The translations under genes and the position numbers were made by a program. This document shows positions 1 through 7,005 of a DNA stretch of 12,013 nt, piece after piece. Numbering within the stretch: the stretch's first letter is position 1; the number at the start of each line of letters is the position of its first letter. Source of the DNA: Candidatus Eiseniibacteriota bacterium (GTDB taxonomy: Bacteria > Eisenbacteria > RBG-16-71-46); contig VBPB01000020.1 of assembly GCA_005893365.1 (NCBI GenBank), forward strand, positions 1 through 12,013. Direction: 5' to 3'. Under the pieces are notes generated by a model, which saw nothing but the letters and a program-made list of their open reading frames with translations, searched no databases and was not told the DNA's origin.

Positions 1-522
1 CCGATGAACGTCACCCGCGCCGTACTTCCCGTGATGCGCAAGCAGCGATCCGGTCACGTGGTGTCGATCAGCTCGACCGCAGGTCTCGTGGGGCAGGAGT
101 TCTGCTCCGCCTACGCCGCTTCCAAGTTCGCCGTGGAAGGCTGGATGGAGTCCATCCGCTTCGAGATCGAGCCCTTCGGCATCCGCACCACTCTGGTCGA
201 GCCGGGATTCTTCCGGACGGACCTGCTCGAAGAGGCCTCCACCATCTGGGCCGAGCTCTCGATCGACGACTATGCCAAGCGCACCGCGCAGACCAAGCCG
301 GCATGGCAGGCCATGAGCGGCCGGCAATCGAATGATCCCGCCAAACTGGCAAAGGCGCTGGTCACTCTCGTCGACTCAGGGCAGCCACCGCTGCGGTGGG
401 TCGCCGGCGCTGACGCACTCCCGACCGCCGAGCAGAAGGCACGAGACCTCCTTGCACAGATCGAAGCCCACCGCGATCTGTCGGCATCGCTCACACACGA
501 CGACGCCATGCGACACGCCTGA
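1..522 (+). CDS. Short-chain dehydrogenase/reductase, C-terminal part (5' end outside window)
   Basis: This is the catalytic and C-terminal part of a classical SDR oxidoreductase, expected to be cytoplasmic and NAD(P)(H)-dependent. The frame is already open at base 1 (a Pro codon precedes the Met at base 4), and the Rossmann glycine motif and NNAG motif are absent, so the true start lies upstream. Counting from the Met at base 4, the catalytic residues are visible as Ser24, Tyr37 and Lys41 (motif YAASK), followed by the usual post-catalytic turn VEPGFFRTD near residues 66-74. The next gene, 65 bases downstream, is another SDR, so the two may be cotranscribed and may act on related substrates. 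The substrate cannot be read from sequence: SDR family membership is secure, specificity unknown. Confidence 0.9.
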   Translation, partial: PMNVTRAVLPVMRKQRSGHVVSISSTAGLVGQEFCSAYAASKFAVEGWMESIRFEIEPFGIRTTLVEPGFFRTDLLEEASTIWAELSIDDYAKRTAQTKPAWQAMSGRQSNDPAKLAKALVTLVDSGQPPLRWVAGADALPTAEQKARDLLAQIEAHRDLSASLTHDDAMRHA

Positions 523-587
523 CGAAGCGAGCGCCACGCTCCGCCACGCACCGCTACGCCGTACACGAGAAGAGGGGACAGCACACC

Positions 588-1352
588 ATGACGTCGAAAC
601 TGGCCGGCACCGCGGCCCTTGTCACCGGTGCAAGCAGCGGCATCGGCGCCGCCACCGCCCGCCGGCTCGCCGAAGAAGGCGCCTCTGTCGCGCTCGTGGC
701 CCGTCGCCGGGACCGTCTGGAAGCGCTCGCGGCCGAGATCGACCAGGTGGGCGGCAACGCGCTGGTCGTGGAAGCGGACGTCACCGACCGCAGCCAGGCC
801 GAGGCGGCCGTACAGCAGACCATCGAGCGATTCGGACGGCTGGATATCCTCGTCAACAATGCCGGCCTGATGCTCCTCGGCCCTGTCGTCGGTGCAGACG
901 CCGAGGAGTGGGACCGCATGATCGCAATCAACGTCCAGGGCCTGCTCTACACCACCCGAGCCGCATTGCCGCACCTGCTGAAGGCTGCCGAAGCGAACCC
1001 GCGTCGAGTTGCCGACATCGTCAACGTCAGCTCGATCGCCGGCCGCATCGCCTGGAATGGCTACGGTGTCTACAACCTCACCAAGTTCGGCGTGAACGGG
1101 TTCACCGAGTCCTTGCGTCAGGAGGTCACCCAACGGCATGTGCGCGTGGGCGTCCTCGAGCCCGGTGGAGTTGAGACCGAGCTGGGCTCGCACAACAAGC
1201 CGGAAGTCCGGAAGGAGATGATCGACCCCTTCTACGAACAGACGGAGGTTCTCGTCCCCGAGGATATCGCCGACGGCGTCGCCTACATGGTCACACGCCC
1301 CCGACACACCGCCATCGGCGAGCTTTGGATCATGCCCACCGCCCAGGCCTGA
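588..1352 (+). CDS. SDR family NAD(P)-dependent oxidoreductase
   Basis: This is a complete 254-residue classical SDR, the usual length for the family. It has the cofactor motif TGASSGIG at residues 13-20, an acidic-hydrophobic pair D64-V65, NNAG at 90-93, the structural Asn115, and the catalytic Ser149, Tyr162 and Lys166 (YNLTK). Arg39-Arg40 after the second beta strand suggest a preference for NADPH; that is an inference from known SDR subgroups. After the active site comes LEPGGVETELG, typical of the family. The ATG is preceded by a purine-rich AGAGGGGA at 571-578. It lies 65 bases after the upstream SDR with no obvious terminator between. No substrate can be assigned. It ends 122 bases before a tRNA gene. 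Confidence 0.93.
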   Translation: MTSKLAGTAALVTGASSGIGAATARRLAEEGASVALVARRRDRLEALAAEIDQVGGNALVVEADVTDRSQAEAAVQQTIERFGRLDILVNNAGLMLLGPVVGADAEEWDRMIAINVQGLLYTTRAALPHLLKAAEANPRRVADIVNVSSIAGRIAWNGYGVYNLTKFGVNGFTESLRQEVTQRHVRVGVLEPGGVETELGSHNKPEVRKEMIDPFYEQTEVLVPEDIADGVAYMVTRPRHTAIGELWIMPTAQA

Positions 1353-1436
1353 CAGTTGTTGCTCCGCGTGCCCGTGGACGTCTCGCTGTCAGCCTTCGAC
1401 TCGGACTGCGGTCGGGGAGATCGCTGCTCTCGCTGT

Positions 1437-1464
1437 TTGCGAGCCACGAATGCCGTGCTAACTT
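1437..1464 (+). promoter_or_regulatory. Possible promoter for tRNA-Arg
   Basis: TTGCGA (1437-1442) and TAACTT (1459-1464) are separated by 16 bases and lie 10 bases before the first tRNA nucleotide, the expected position for a sigma-70-type promoter of a tRNA gene. The -35 matches consensus at 4 of 6 bases and the -10 at only 3 of 6, so this is a positional guess. Confidence 0.3.
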
Positions 1465-1474
1465 CTTGCGCCAT

Positions 1475-1551
1475 GGCCCCGTAGCTCAGACGGATAGAGC
1501 AGCGGTTTCCTAAACCGCGTGTCGCGTGTTCGACTCACGCCGGGGCCACCA
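1475..1551 (+). tRNA. tRNA-Arg (anticodon CCT)
   Basis: This is a full 77-base cloverleaf with encoded CCA. The 7-bp acceptor stem is GGCCCCG paired with CGGGGCC (1541-1547), with discriminator A1548 and CCA at 1549-1551. The D stem is GCTC/GAGC. The anticodon stem GCGGT/ACCGC (1502-1506, 1514-1518) encloses loop TTCCTAA with anticodon CCT at 1509-1511, which reads AGG codons. The T stem GCGTG/CACGC carries loop TTCGACT. All stems pair perfectly. It is a single gene, separated from the SDR upstream and from the DinB-type gene that starts 54 bases downstream. Such tRNA 3' ends are frequent integration targets, but no matching att repeat was seen in this window. Confidence 0.97.
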
Positions 1552-1604
1552 ACCTCTTCGGGGACTCTCGTGTGCCGTCAGGACCCTGCCCAAGGACCCC
1601 ACCC

Positions 1605-2090
1605 ATGATCCCAAAGGAAGAACTGCTCAAGCTCGCGAAGAAGGAGTTCGCGACGACGCTCACCATGATGCGGGCGTTCCCGGCGGACCAGGACACGTTC
1701 CGCGTGCACGAGCGCTCGAGCGACGTCCGCAAGCTCATGTCGACGTTCGTCTTCGAGCTGTACCTGGCCTCGGCCTTTGTCTTCGGCGACGCGCTCGACC
1801 GGGCGAAGTTCAGCAGCTACAAACCTGCGACGCTCACGGACATCATCGACGACTTCCGTCGCGAGACGGAGACGGCGCTCCGCCGTTTCGAAGATCTGCC
1901 CGACGCGGAGCTCGAGAAGCAGGTCGTATTCAACAATACGCCATTCCGGGCCGACCACTTCTTCCTGATGATGATCTGTGACCAGATCCACCATCGTGGG
2001 CAGCTGTCGGTCTACGTCCGCCTGGCGGGCGGCAAGGTGCCGTCCGTGTATGGACCGACGGCGGATGACCCCACGACCAACCTGACGTAG
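1605..2090 (+). CDS. DinB-family protein (YfiT/DinB four-helix fold)
   Basis: A 161-residue, largely helical cytoplasmic protein of the DinB/YfiT superfamily, whose members are often metal-dependent and include bacillithiol- or mycothiol-dependent transferases; this member's activity is unknown. Diagnostic features are the HERSSDVR segment near residues 35-42, and close to the C-terminus the DQIHHRGQL motif with His129 and His130, followed by YVRLAGG and the PSVYGPT tail typical of this subfamily. At the helix position where many relatives have the first metal-binding His, this protein reads TFVFEL, and Asp126 sits where a second His is common, so metal binding may be altered. I chose the ATG at 1605 because AAGGA (1592-1596) sits 8 bases before it; a GTG at 1572 would only add 11 unconvincing residues. 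The gene ends 42 bases before the TonB receptor, so cotranscription is possible. Confidence 0.85.
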   Translation: MIPKEELLKLAKKEFATTLTMMRAFPADQDTFRVHERSSDVRKLMSTFVFELYLASAFVFGDALDRAKFSSYKPATLTDIIDDFRRETETALRRFEDLPDAELEKQVVFNNTPFRADHFFLMMICDQIHHRGQLSVYVRLAGGKVPSVYGPTADDPTTNLT

Positions 2091-2132
2091 TCTGGTCAGG
2101 AGCAGGTCGTCAGGATCGCAGGAGGAGGCGCC

Positions 2133-4856
2133 ATGACCGTCCGCCGTGTCCGGCTGTTCCCGCCCTCGCGCTTCGGCCCACTCGGCCGCATCCTCGCTGC
2201 CGCAGCGATCGCCACGCTCATCGCCTGGCTTCCCACGCCCTCGGCCGCCGCGGGGGCGGGCGCCGTCACGGGCCGTATCGTCGACGCGGAGACCGGCGAG
2301 CCCGTCAGCGACGTGCAGGTGGAGCTGATCGCCGGCGGTCGCAACCGTGTCGCCTCGGCGATCTCCGATGCGCAGGGACAATGGGTGATGACCGCCGCGC
2401 CCACAGGGAGCTTCTCGCTGGTCTTCTCGAGGCTCGGTTACGAGATCCGACGCCTGGACGGGATCCTCTTGGGGGCGGAGCCGGCCGACGTCGGTGCCGT
2501 GCGGCTGGTCTCGCGTGCGCTGCGCATGAACCCCATCGTCGTGACCCCGTCACGGACCGAGGAGAAGGCGCTGAGGGCCCCGGCCTCCACCTGGGTCGTG
2601 AGCCATCGGGACATCGAGGCGCGGCCGGCCACCACGGCCGTGGATCACGTCCGCAGCGTCCCCGGGATGGATGTCGCATCCAGCGGCCTGACGCAGAACC
2701 TGCTCGTGGCCCGCGGGTTCAACAACGTCTTCTCGGGGACGCTGTTCGTGCTTACGGACAACCGGTGGGCGTCGGTGCCATCGCTGCGCTTCAACGCCTA
2801 CAACATGATTCCCGCCACCGACGAGGACATCGACCATATCGAGTTGGTGCTGGGCCCGGGATCGGCCCTGTACGGACCCAACGTGACCAATGGCGCCATG
2901 CACATCATCACGCGGTCGCCCCTGGCCGAACCGGGGACGACGTTCAGCGCGCTCGCCGGCGAGCGTGAGGTGGCCCAGGTGAGCGGCCGACACGCCCGCC
3001 GGATCGGCCGACGCGTCGGATTCAAGGTCTCGGGGAGCTACTTCCGGGGGCGCGATTGGGTGACCCGTGACCCGTTCGAGGAGTCGGCCCGTACCGCGGC
3101 GATCGCGGCGGGGGCCGACGCCGACACGCTGCGGATCGGGGCTCGCGACTTCGATGCCGAGCGGTTCAGCGGCGAGGGCCGCCTGGACGTCCGGCTCGGC
3201 GAGCGCACCGACCTCATCGCGTCCGGGGGCTTCAGCCAGCTCGGGAGCAGCATCGAGCTGACCGGGATCGGGGCCGCCCAGGCCCGAGACTGGCGCTACA
3301 GCTACACGCAGCTCCGACTGCGTCGCGGCGCTCTGTTCGCCCAGGGCTACGTCAACTTCAGTGATGCCGGAAACACGTACCTGCTCCGGGACGGCTCCCG
3401 GCTCCGGGACAACTCGCTCCTCTACGTGGGGCAGGTGCAGCACGCGGCCGGGCTGGGGGAGCGTCAGCGCTTCATCTACGGGATCGACCTCATCCGGACG
3501 GTGCCACGCACCGGCGGCACCCTCACCGGCCGCAACGAGAACGACGACGACATCACCGAGCTGGGTGGATACCTGCAATCGGAGACGCGGCTCCGTCCCA
3601 AGCTGGACTTCGTGACCGCGGCGCGGCTCGACCATCACAGTCGGGTGGATGAGAGTGTCCTCTCGCCGCGCGCGGCGATCGTGATCCGTCCGGCCGACGG
3701 CCACAGCCTGCGTCTCACCTACAACCGCGCGTTCAATCAGCCGTCGAGCAACAGCCTGTTCCTCGATCTCCGATCGGCGCAGGACCTGGGCGGATTGCCG
3801 TTCGACGTGCGCGTGACGGGCGTGCCCAGGGACGGATTCCAGTTCCGGCGGGATGTGGGCGGGCGGCCGCTCATGCGCTCGCCCTTCACGCCCGCGGGAC
3901 TCGGGGGTCCTGCCCAGCAACTGCCGTTGGACGCCACGGTCTTCTGGAACGTGGTGGTCCAGATCCTCCAGTCCAGGGGCACCGACATCAGCGCGATCCC
4001 CGCGCCCAACGGCAACCAGGTGGGCACGGTCATGCGCAGCCTGAACGCGACCACGCGGGCGTTCGACGACGTCTCCGACGTGGCGGACTTCGCCCCGCTC
4101 CGACCCCAGATCGACAACACGGTGGAGACCGGGTACAAGGGGCTCATCGCCAATCGCTTGAGCCTGGGTCTCGACCTCTACTACTCGCGGGTCGAGAACT
4201 TCACCTCGCCGCTGCTGGTCGCCACGCCGAGCGTCTTCCTGGACCGCGCCTCGCTGGAGGCCTACCTGTCGAACTACATGTCGCCGGTCCAGGCGGCGCA
4301 GATCGCGGCGGCCGTCTCCGGGATCGCCGGGAATCCCGCGGCGACGGGCATCCCGCTCGGCACCGTGACCCCCGTGAACACGGTCGGTGACCCGTACGAC
4401 ATCTTCTTCACCTACCGGAACTTCGGCACCGTGGATCTGTGGGGCGCGGACCTGGGTGCCACCTTCCTGGCGACCGACCAGCTCAGCTTCACCGGAACCT
4501 ACTCGTTCGTGAACCGGAACCTCTATCGCAAGCGCGACGGCGTCGCGGACATCGCGCTCAACGCGCCGATGAACAAGGCGACCCTGTCGGCCAACTACCG
4601 CAACGCGCGAATGGGGCTGGCGGTCGAGCTGCGCGGCCGGTACGTCGATCACTTCCCGATGAGCTCGGGCGTGTATGTCGGGGCGGTCGCGTCCTACGCG
4701 CTCATGGACGTCAACGTATCCTACGCGCTCCCGTTCGCGCGCCGCACCGAGGTCGCCCTGGCCGGCACCAACGTCTTCGATGACCGGCACCGGGAACTGG
4801 TGGGCGCGCCGGAGCTGGGCCGACTGGTCCTGGTGAGGGTGCGGCAGAGCTTCTAG
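2133..4856 (+). CDS. TonB-dependent outer-membrane receptor with carboxypeptidase-regulatory-like N-domain
   Basis: A 907-residue outer-membrane transporter that should take up a ligand at TonB/ExbBD expense. Order of domains: Sec signal peptide (about 1-40, hydrophobic stretch then AAA), a carboxypeptidase-regulatory-like beta-sandwich (about 44-125, beginning VTGRIVDAETGEPVSDV), a possible TonB box NPIVVTPSR at 133-141, the plug domain (about 145-260) with the signature GPGSALYGPN at 241-250 and NGAMHIITRSP after it, then a 22-strand-type barrel to the end. The C-terminal region GAPELGR and the final aromatic Phe are classical for insertion by the BAM machinery. The start is fixed by GGAGGAGG at 2121-2128. 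The ligand is unknown. The gene sits directly upstream of the chromate-type operon but is separated from it by that operon's own promoter, so a functional link is only suggestive. Confidence 0.93.
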   Translation: MTVRRVRLFPPSRFGPLGRILAAAAIATLIAWLPTPSAAAGAGAVTGRIVDAETGEPVSDVQVELIAGGRNRVASAISDAQGQWVMTAAPTGSFSLVFSRLGYEIRRLDGILLGAEPADVGAVRLVSRALRMNPIVVTPSRTEEKALRAPASTWVVSHRDIEARPATTAVDHVRSVPGMDVASSGLTQNLLVARGFNNVFSGTLFVLTDNRWASVPSLRFNAYNMIPATDEDIDHIELVLGPGSALYGPNVTNGAMHIITRSPLAEPGTTFSALAGEREVAQVSGRHARRIGRRVGFKVSGSYFRGRDWVTRDPFEESARTAAIAAGADADTLRIGARDFDAERFSGEGRLDVRLGERTDLIASGGFSQLGSSIELTGIGAAQARDWRYSYTQLRLRRGALFAQGYVNFSDAGNTYLLRDGSRLRDNSLLYVGQVQHAAGLGERQRFIYGIDLIRTVPRTGGTLTGRNENDDDITELGGYLQSETRLRPKLDFVTAARLDHHSRVDESVLSPRAAIVIRPADGHSLRLTYNRAFNQPSSNSLFLDLRSAQDLGGLPFDVRVTGVPRDGFQFRRDVGGRPLMRSPFTPAGLGGPAQQLPLDATVFWNVVVQILQSRGTDISAIPAPNGNQVGTVMRSLNATTRAFDDVSDVADFAPLRPQIDNTVETGYKGLIANRLSLGLDLYYSRVENFTSPLLVATPSVFLDRASLEAYLSNYMSPVQAAQIAAAVSGIAGNPAATGIPLGTVTPVNTVGDPYDIFFTYRNFGTVDLWGADLGATFLATDQLSFTGTYSFVNRNLYRKRDGVADIALNAPMNKATLSANYRNARMGLAVELRGRYVDHFPMSSGVYVGAVASYALMDVNVSYALPFARRTEVALAGTNVFDDRHRELVGAPELGRLVLVRVRQSF

Positions 4857-4908
4857 CGGCCGGGGAAAGGCCCCTCCTGAGCAGCCCGCCTCGTCAGGAT
4901 ATCCCAGC

Positions 4909-4937
4909 CGAATCACCGCAGTTGACGCCGTGATTCG
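4909..4937. promoter_or_regulatory. Candidate operator: 8-bp inverted repeat over the chr promoter
   Basis: CGAATCAC (4909-4916) and GTGATTCG (4930-4937) are perfect inverted copies separated by 13 bases. The repeat spans the -35 hexamer TTGACG (4922-4927) and enters the -35/-10 spacer, so a bound dimer would block RNA polymerase. The centre-to-centre distance of about 21 bases (two helical turns) suits a dimeric regulator. The obvious candidate is ChrB, encoded immediately downstream and known as a chromate-sensing regulator in Ochrobactrum; binding here is inferred, not shown. Confidence 0.5.
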
Positions 4938-4950
4938 TCACGCATATACC
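4922..4950 (+). promoter_or_regulatory. Sigma-70-like promoter of the chromate operon
   Basis: TTGACG (4922-4927, 5 of 6 to consensus) and TATACC (4945-4950, 4 of 6) lie exactly 17 bases apart. This is the best sigma-70 match noticed in the intergenic regions. Transcription would begin near 4957, giving a short leader of about 25 bases that contains GAGGAGG (4971-4977) just before the chrB GTG start. The inverted repeat at 4909-4937 overlaps the -35 box. Confidence 0.6.
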
Positions 4951-4982
4951 TCCCGCTCGACGTCGCGAGCGAGGAGGACGCC

Positions 4983-5951
4983 GTGCCCAGTACGACCCCC
5001 GCCAAGTGGCTGCTGCTGATCCACCAGGTCCCGGCCAAGCCGGACTACCTGCGGGTGAAGATCCGGCGCCGGTTGACCGGGCTCGGGGCGGTGGCGCTCA
5101 AGAGCTCCGTGTATGTCCTGCCGGCCAATGGCGAGAGTCGCGCGCGCCTGGGCGAACTGGCCCGCGAGATCCTCGGTCAGGGTGGCGAGGCGCTGGTCTG
5201 CGAGGCGCAGCTCGTCGAGGGGCTGGCGGACGGGTCGGTGGAGGACCTGCTCCGCGCGGCTCGCGACGCCGAATACGCGGCCATCGGCAAAGAGGCGAAG
5301 CGCCTGGCCGCGGAGCTGCGCGGACCCCGCGGCAGGGACGAGTCGCGCCGGCGCCGGGTCGGTCAGGCGCAGGAGCGGCTGCGCGCGCGATTCGACCAGA
5401 CCGTCGGGCGTGACCTCCATGGCGCCCACGGGCGCGATGCGGCGGCGGGCCTGCTCTCGCTGGTCGAGGACCTGGTGCAGGGGGTCGAGGAGAGCGGCCA
5501 GCGCACGGAAACGCCCGAGCCGCCGCTGGGCGCGACCTGGGTCACGCGGGCGGGCGTGATGGTGGACCGGATCGCCAGCGCCTGGCTCATCCGGCGGTTC
5601 ATCGACCCCGCGGCGCGCTTCAAGTTCGTGAACGGACGCGGCTACCGGCCGCGCGAGGGTGAACTGGGTTTCGACATGGCGGGCGCCGAGTTCACGCACC
5701 ACGAGGGCCGCTGCACGTTCGAGGTGCTGGTCGAGCGCTTCCGCCTGCGCGACTCGGCGCTGCGACCGATCGCGGAGATCGTCCACGACCTCGACCTGGA
5801 AGATGGGCGCTACCACCGTCCCGAGGCGGCCGGCGTGGACCGCATGATCGTGGGTCTCGCCATCGCCAAGCAGGGCGATGAGACCCGGCTCGTGCAGGGC
5901 GGGGCGGTCTTCGAGAACCTCTACGAGTCGTTCCGCCGGCGAAGCCGGTAA
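4983..5951 (+). CDS. chrB: Chromate resistance protein ChrB (putative chromate-sensing regulator)
   Basis: A 322-residue full-length ChrB. Residues 1 to about 140 match the ChrB N-terminal domain (WLLLIHQVPAKPDYLRVKIRR, then LKSSVYVLP), followed by a basic, helical linker (about 100-180) and the ChrB C-terminal domain (about 186-320). The C-domain shows DRIASAWLIRRFIDP from Asp195 and a candidate ligand cluster H239-H240-E-G-R-C244. In Ochrobactrum and Cupriavidus the family acts as a chromate-responsive regulator of chrA. The GTG start is set by GAGGAGG five bases upstream. It is the first gene after the operon promoter, and an inverted repeat over that promoter suggests autoregulation. The next gene starts 20 bases downstream. 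Family assignment is firm; the regulatory role is by homology. Confidence 0.88.
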   Translation: MPSTTPAKWLLLIHQVPAKPDYLRVKIRRRLTGLGAVALKSSVYVLPANGESRARLGELAREILGQGGEALVCEAQLVEGLADGSVEDLLRAARDAEYAAIGKEAKRLAAELRGPRGRDESRRRRVGQAQERLRARFDQTVGRDLHGAHGRDAAAGLLSLVEDLVQGVEESGQRTETPEPPLGATWVTRAGVMVDRIASAWLIRRFIDPAARFKFVNGRGYRPREGELGFDMAGAEFTHHEGRCTFEVLVERFRLRDSALRPIAEIVHDLDLEDGRYHRPEAAGVDRMIVGLAIAKQGDETRLVQGGAVFENLYESFRRRSR

Positions 5952-5971
5952 CCGTTGTCGAGGAGGATGAC

Positions 5972-6961
5972 GTGCGGGCGATTCTCGCCACCATCGGCTG
6001 CCTGGGCTGCCTCACCGCGGCCGCGTTCGCGGCGCCTCGGGGCCCGCTGCGTCTCGTGCAGACGATCGCGCTCCCTGGCGTCGAGGGCCGGATCGACCAT
6101 ATGACCCTGGACGCGAGCGGGAAGCGCCTCTTCCTGGTCGCTCTTGGGAACAATACGGTCGAAGTGTTGGATCTACGCGCGGGCCGCCAGGTGCGGAGCC
6201 TGCGAGGATTCCGCCAGCCGCAGGGCGTCGGCTACGCGGCCTCGCCGCCGAGGCTCTTCGTGGCCAACGGGGGCGATGGGTCCGTGAGCATCCTCGACGC
6301 CGACTCGTTCCACGTGGTGCGGACGATGCCGCTGGACGAGGACGCGGACAATGTCCGCGTGGATGGCTCGGCGCAGAAGGTCTATGTGGGCTTCGGAGAA
6401 GGTGGTCTGGCCACGCTCGATGCGGCGACCGGCGACCTGCTCAAGGGTCTGGAGCTGCCCGGCCACCCGGAGTCCTTCCAGTTGGAAGCGGGCGGGCCGC
6501 GCCTGTTCGTGAACATCCCCGATTCACACGAAGTGTGCGTCGTGGATCGGGCGCGAGGGACAGTGCTCGAGCACTGGCCGCTGGGCGATGCGCGGGGCAA
6601 CTTCCCGATGGCGCTCGACGCCGCGGGCAATCGACTCTTCATCGGGTGCCGTCGGCCGGCGCAGGTCCTCGTGCTCGCGGCGGACACGGGGGCGAGGCTC
6701 GGCGCACGCTCCATGGACGCCGATGCCGACGATCTCTTCTACGACGGCCAGACCCGGATGCTCTTCGCGAGCTGTGGCGCCGGGTACATCGATGTCATCG
6801 AGGCGCCCGCCACGGGCACCCTGCGCGTCCTGAACCGCATCCCGACCGCGGCCGGGGCGCGCACGTCGCTCTTCGATCCGGTGGGGCGCCGATTCTTCCT
6901 CGCCGTGCCGCGCCGGGGCGCCCAGGCCGCGCAAGTCCGAGTCTTCGCGGTCGCACGGTAG
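5972..6961 (+). CDS. Secreted YncE-like beta-propeller protein
   Basis: A 329-residue exported protein. Residues 1-21 form a Sec signal peptide ending AAAFAA. The rest is a seven-bladed-type propeller of repeated strands of the pattern 'RLFVAN..DGSVSILDADS', visible in about six or seven copies (for example residues near 90-107, 130-146 and 219-236). YncE/40-residue YVTN-type propellers are periplasmic binding or scaffolding proteins with no assigned reaction. The GTG start follows AGGAGG (5961-5966) by five bases. It lies between chrB and the DUF1259 gene inside the operon, suggesting a periplasmic role tied to chromate or another oxyanion. No haem-binding motif or catalytic residue is evident. 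A beta-propeller fold is confident; the function is unknown. Confidence 0.8.
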   Translation: MRAILATIGCLGCLTAAAFAAPRGPLRLVQTIALPGVEGRIDHMTLDASGKRLFLVALGNNTVEVLDLRAGRQVRSLRGFRQPQGVGYAASPPRLFVANGGDGSVSILDADSFHVVRTMPLDEDADNVRVDGSAQKVYVGFGEGGLATLDAATGDLLKGLELPGHPESFQLEAGGPRLFVNIPDSHEVCVVDRARGTVLEHWPLGDARGNFPMALDAAGNRLFIGCRRPAQVLVLAADTGARLGARSMDADADDLFYDGQTRMLFASCGAGYIDVIEAPATGTLRVLNRIPTAAGARTSLFDPVGRRFFLAVPRRGAQAAQVRVFAVAR

Positions 6962-6967
6962 TCTCAC

Positions 6968-6986
6968 GGCGCCGCAATGCGGCGCC
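6968..6986 (+). other. Perfect GC hairpin between propeller and DUF1259 genes
   Basis: GGCGCCGC-AAT-GCGGCGCC forms a perfect 8-bp stem with a 3-base loop, 6 bases after the propeller stop codon and just before the AAGGAG (6992-6997) of the next gene. The bases that follow are TTCCC rather than a T run, so it is not a typical rho-independent terminator. It could partly attenuate transcription, protect the upstream mRNA end, or tune expression of the distal genes. Confidence 0.5.
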
Positions 6987-7005
6987 TTCCCAAGGAGTAC
7001 CGCAG

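Noticed and set aside
2107..2116. TCGTCAGGAT shared with the stretch near 4891-4900
   Set aside because: A 10-base match with differing flanks in GC-rich DNA is likely chance, and one copy overlaps a leader while the other lies after a stop; no consistent spacing to a promoter.
4858..4876. GGGG-AAAGG-CCCC stem after the receptor as a terminator
   Set aside because: Only four base pairs and no T run follow, so it cannot be supported as a rho-independent terminator.
2550..4916. 788-codon open frame on the minus strand opposite the TonB receptor
   Set aside because: It mirrors the GC-rich codon pattern of the receptor, is rich in Arg, Gly, Asp and Val with no domain or membrane signal, and the + strand gene has a full set of family motifs.
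6535..7005. Long in-frame extension upstream of the DUF1259 ATG, overlapping the propeller gene
   Set aside because: It is out-of-frame propeller sequence; the signal peptide and AAGGAG ribosome site place the start at 7006.
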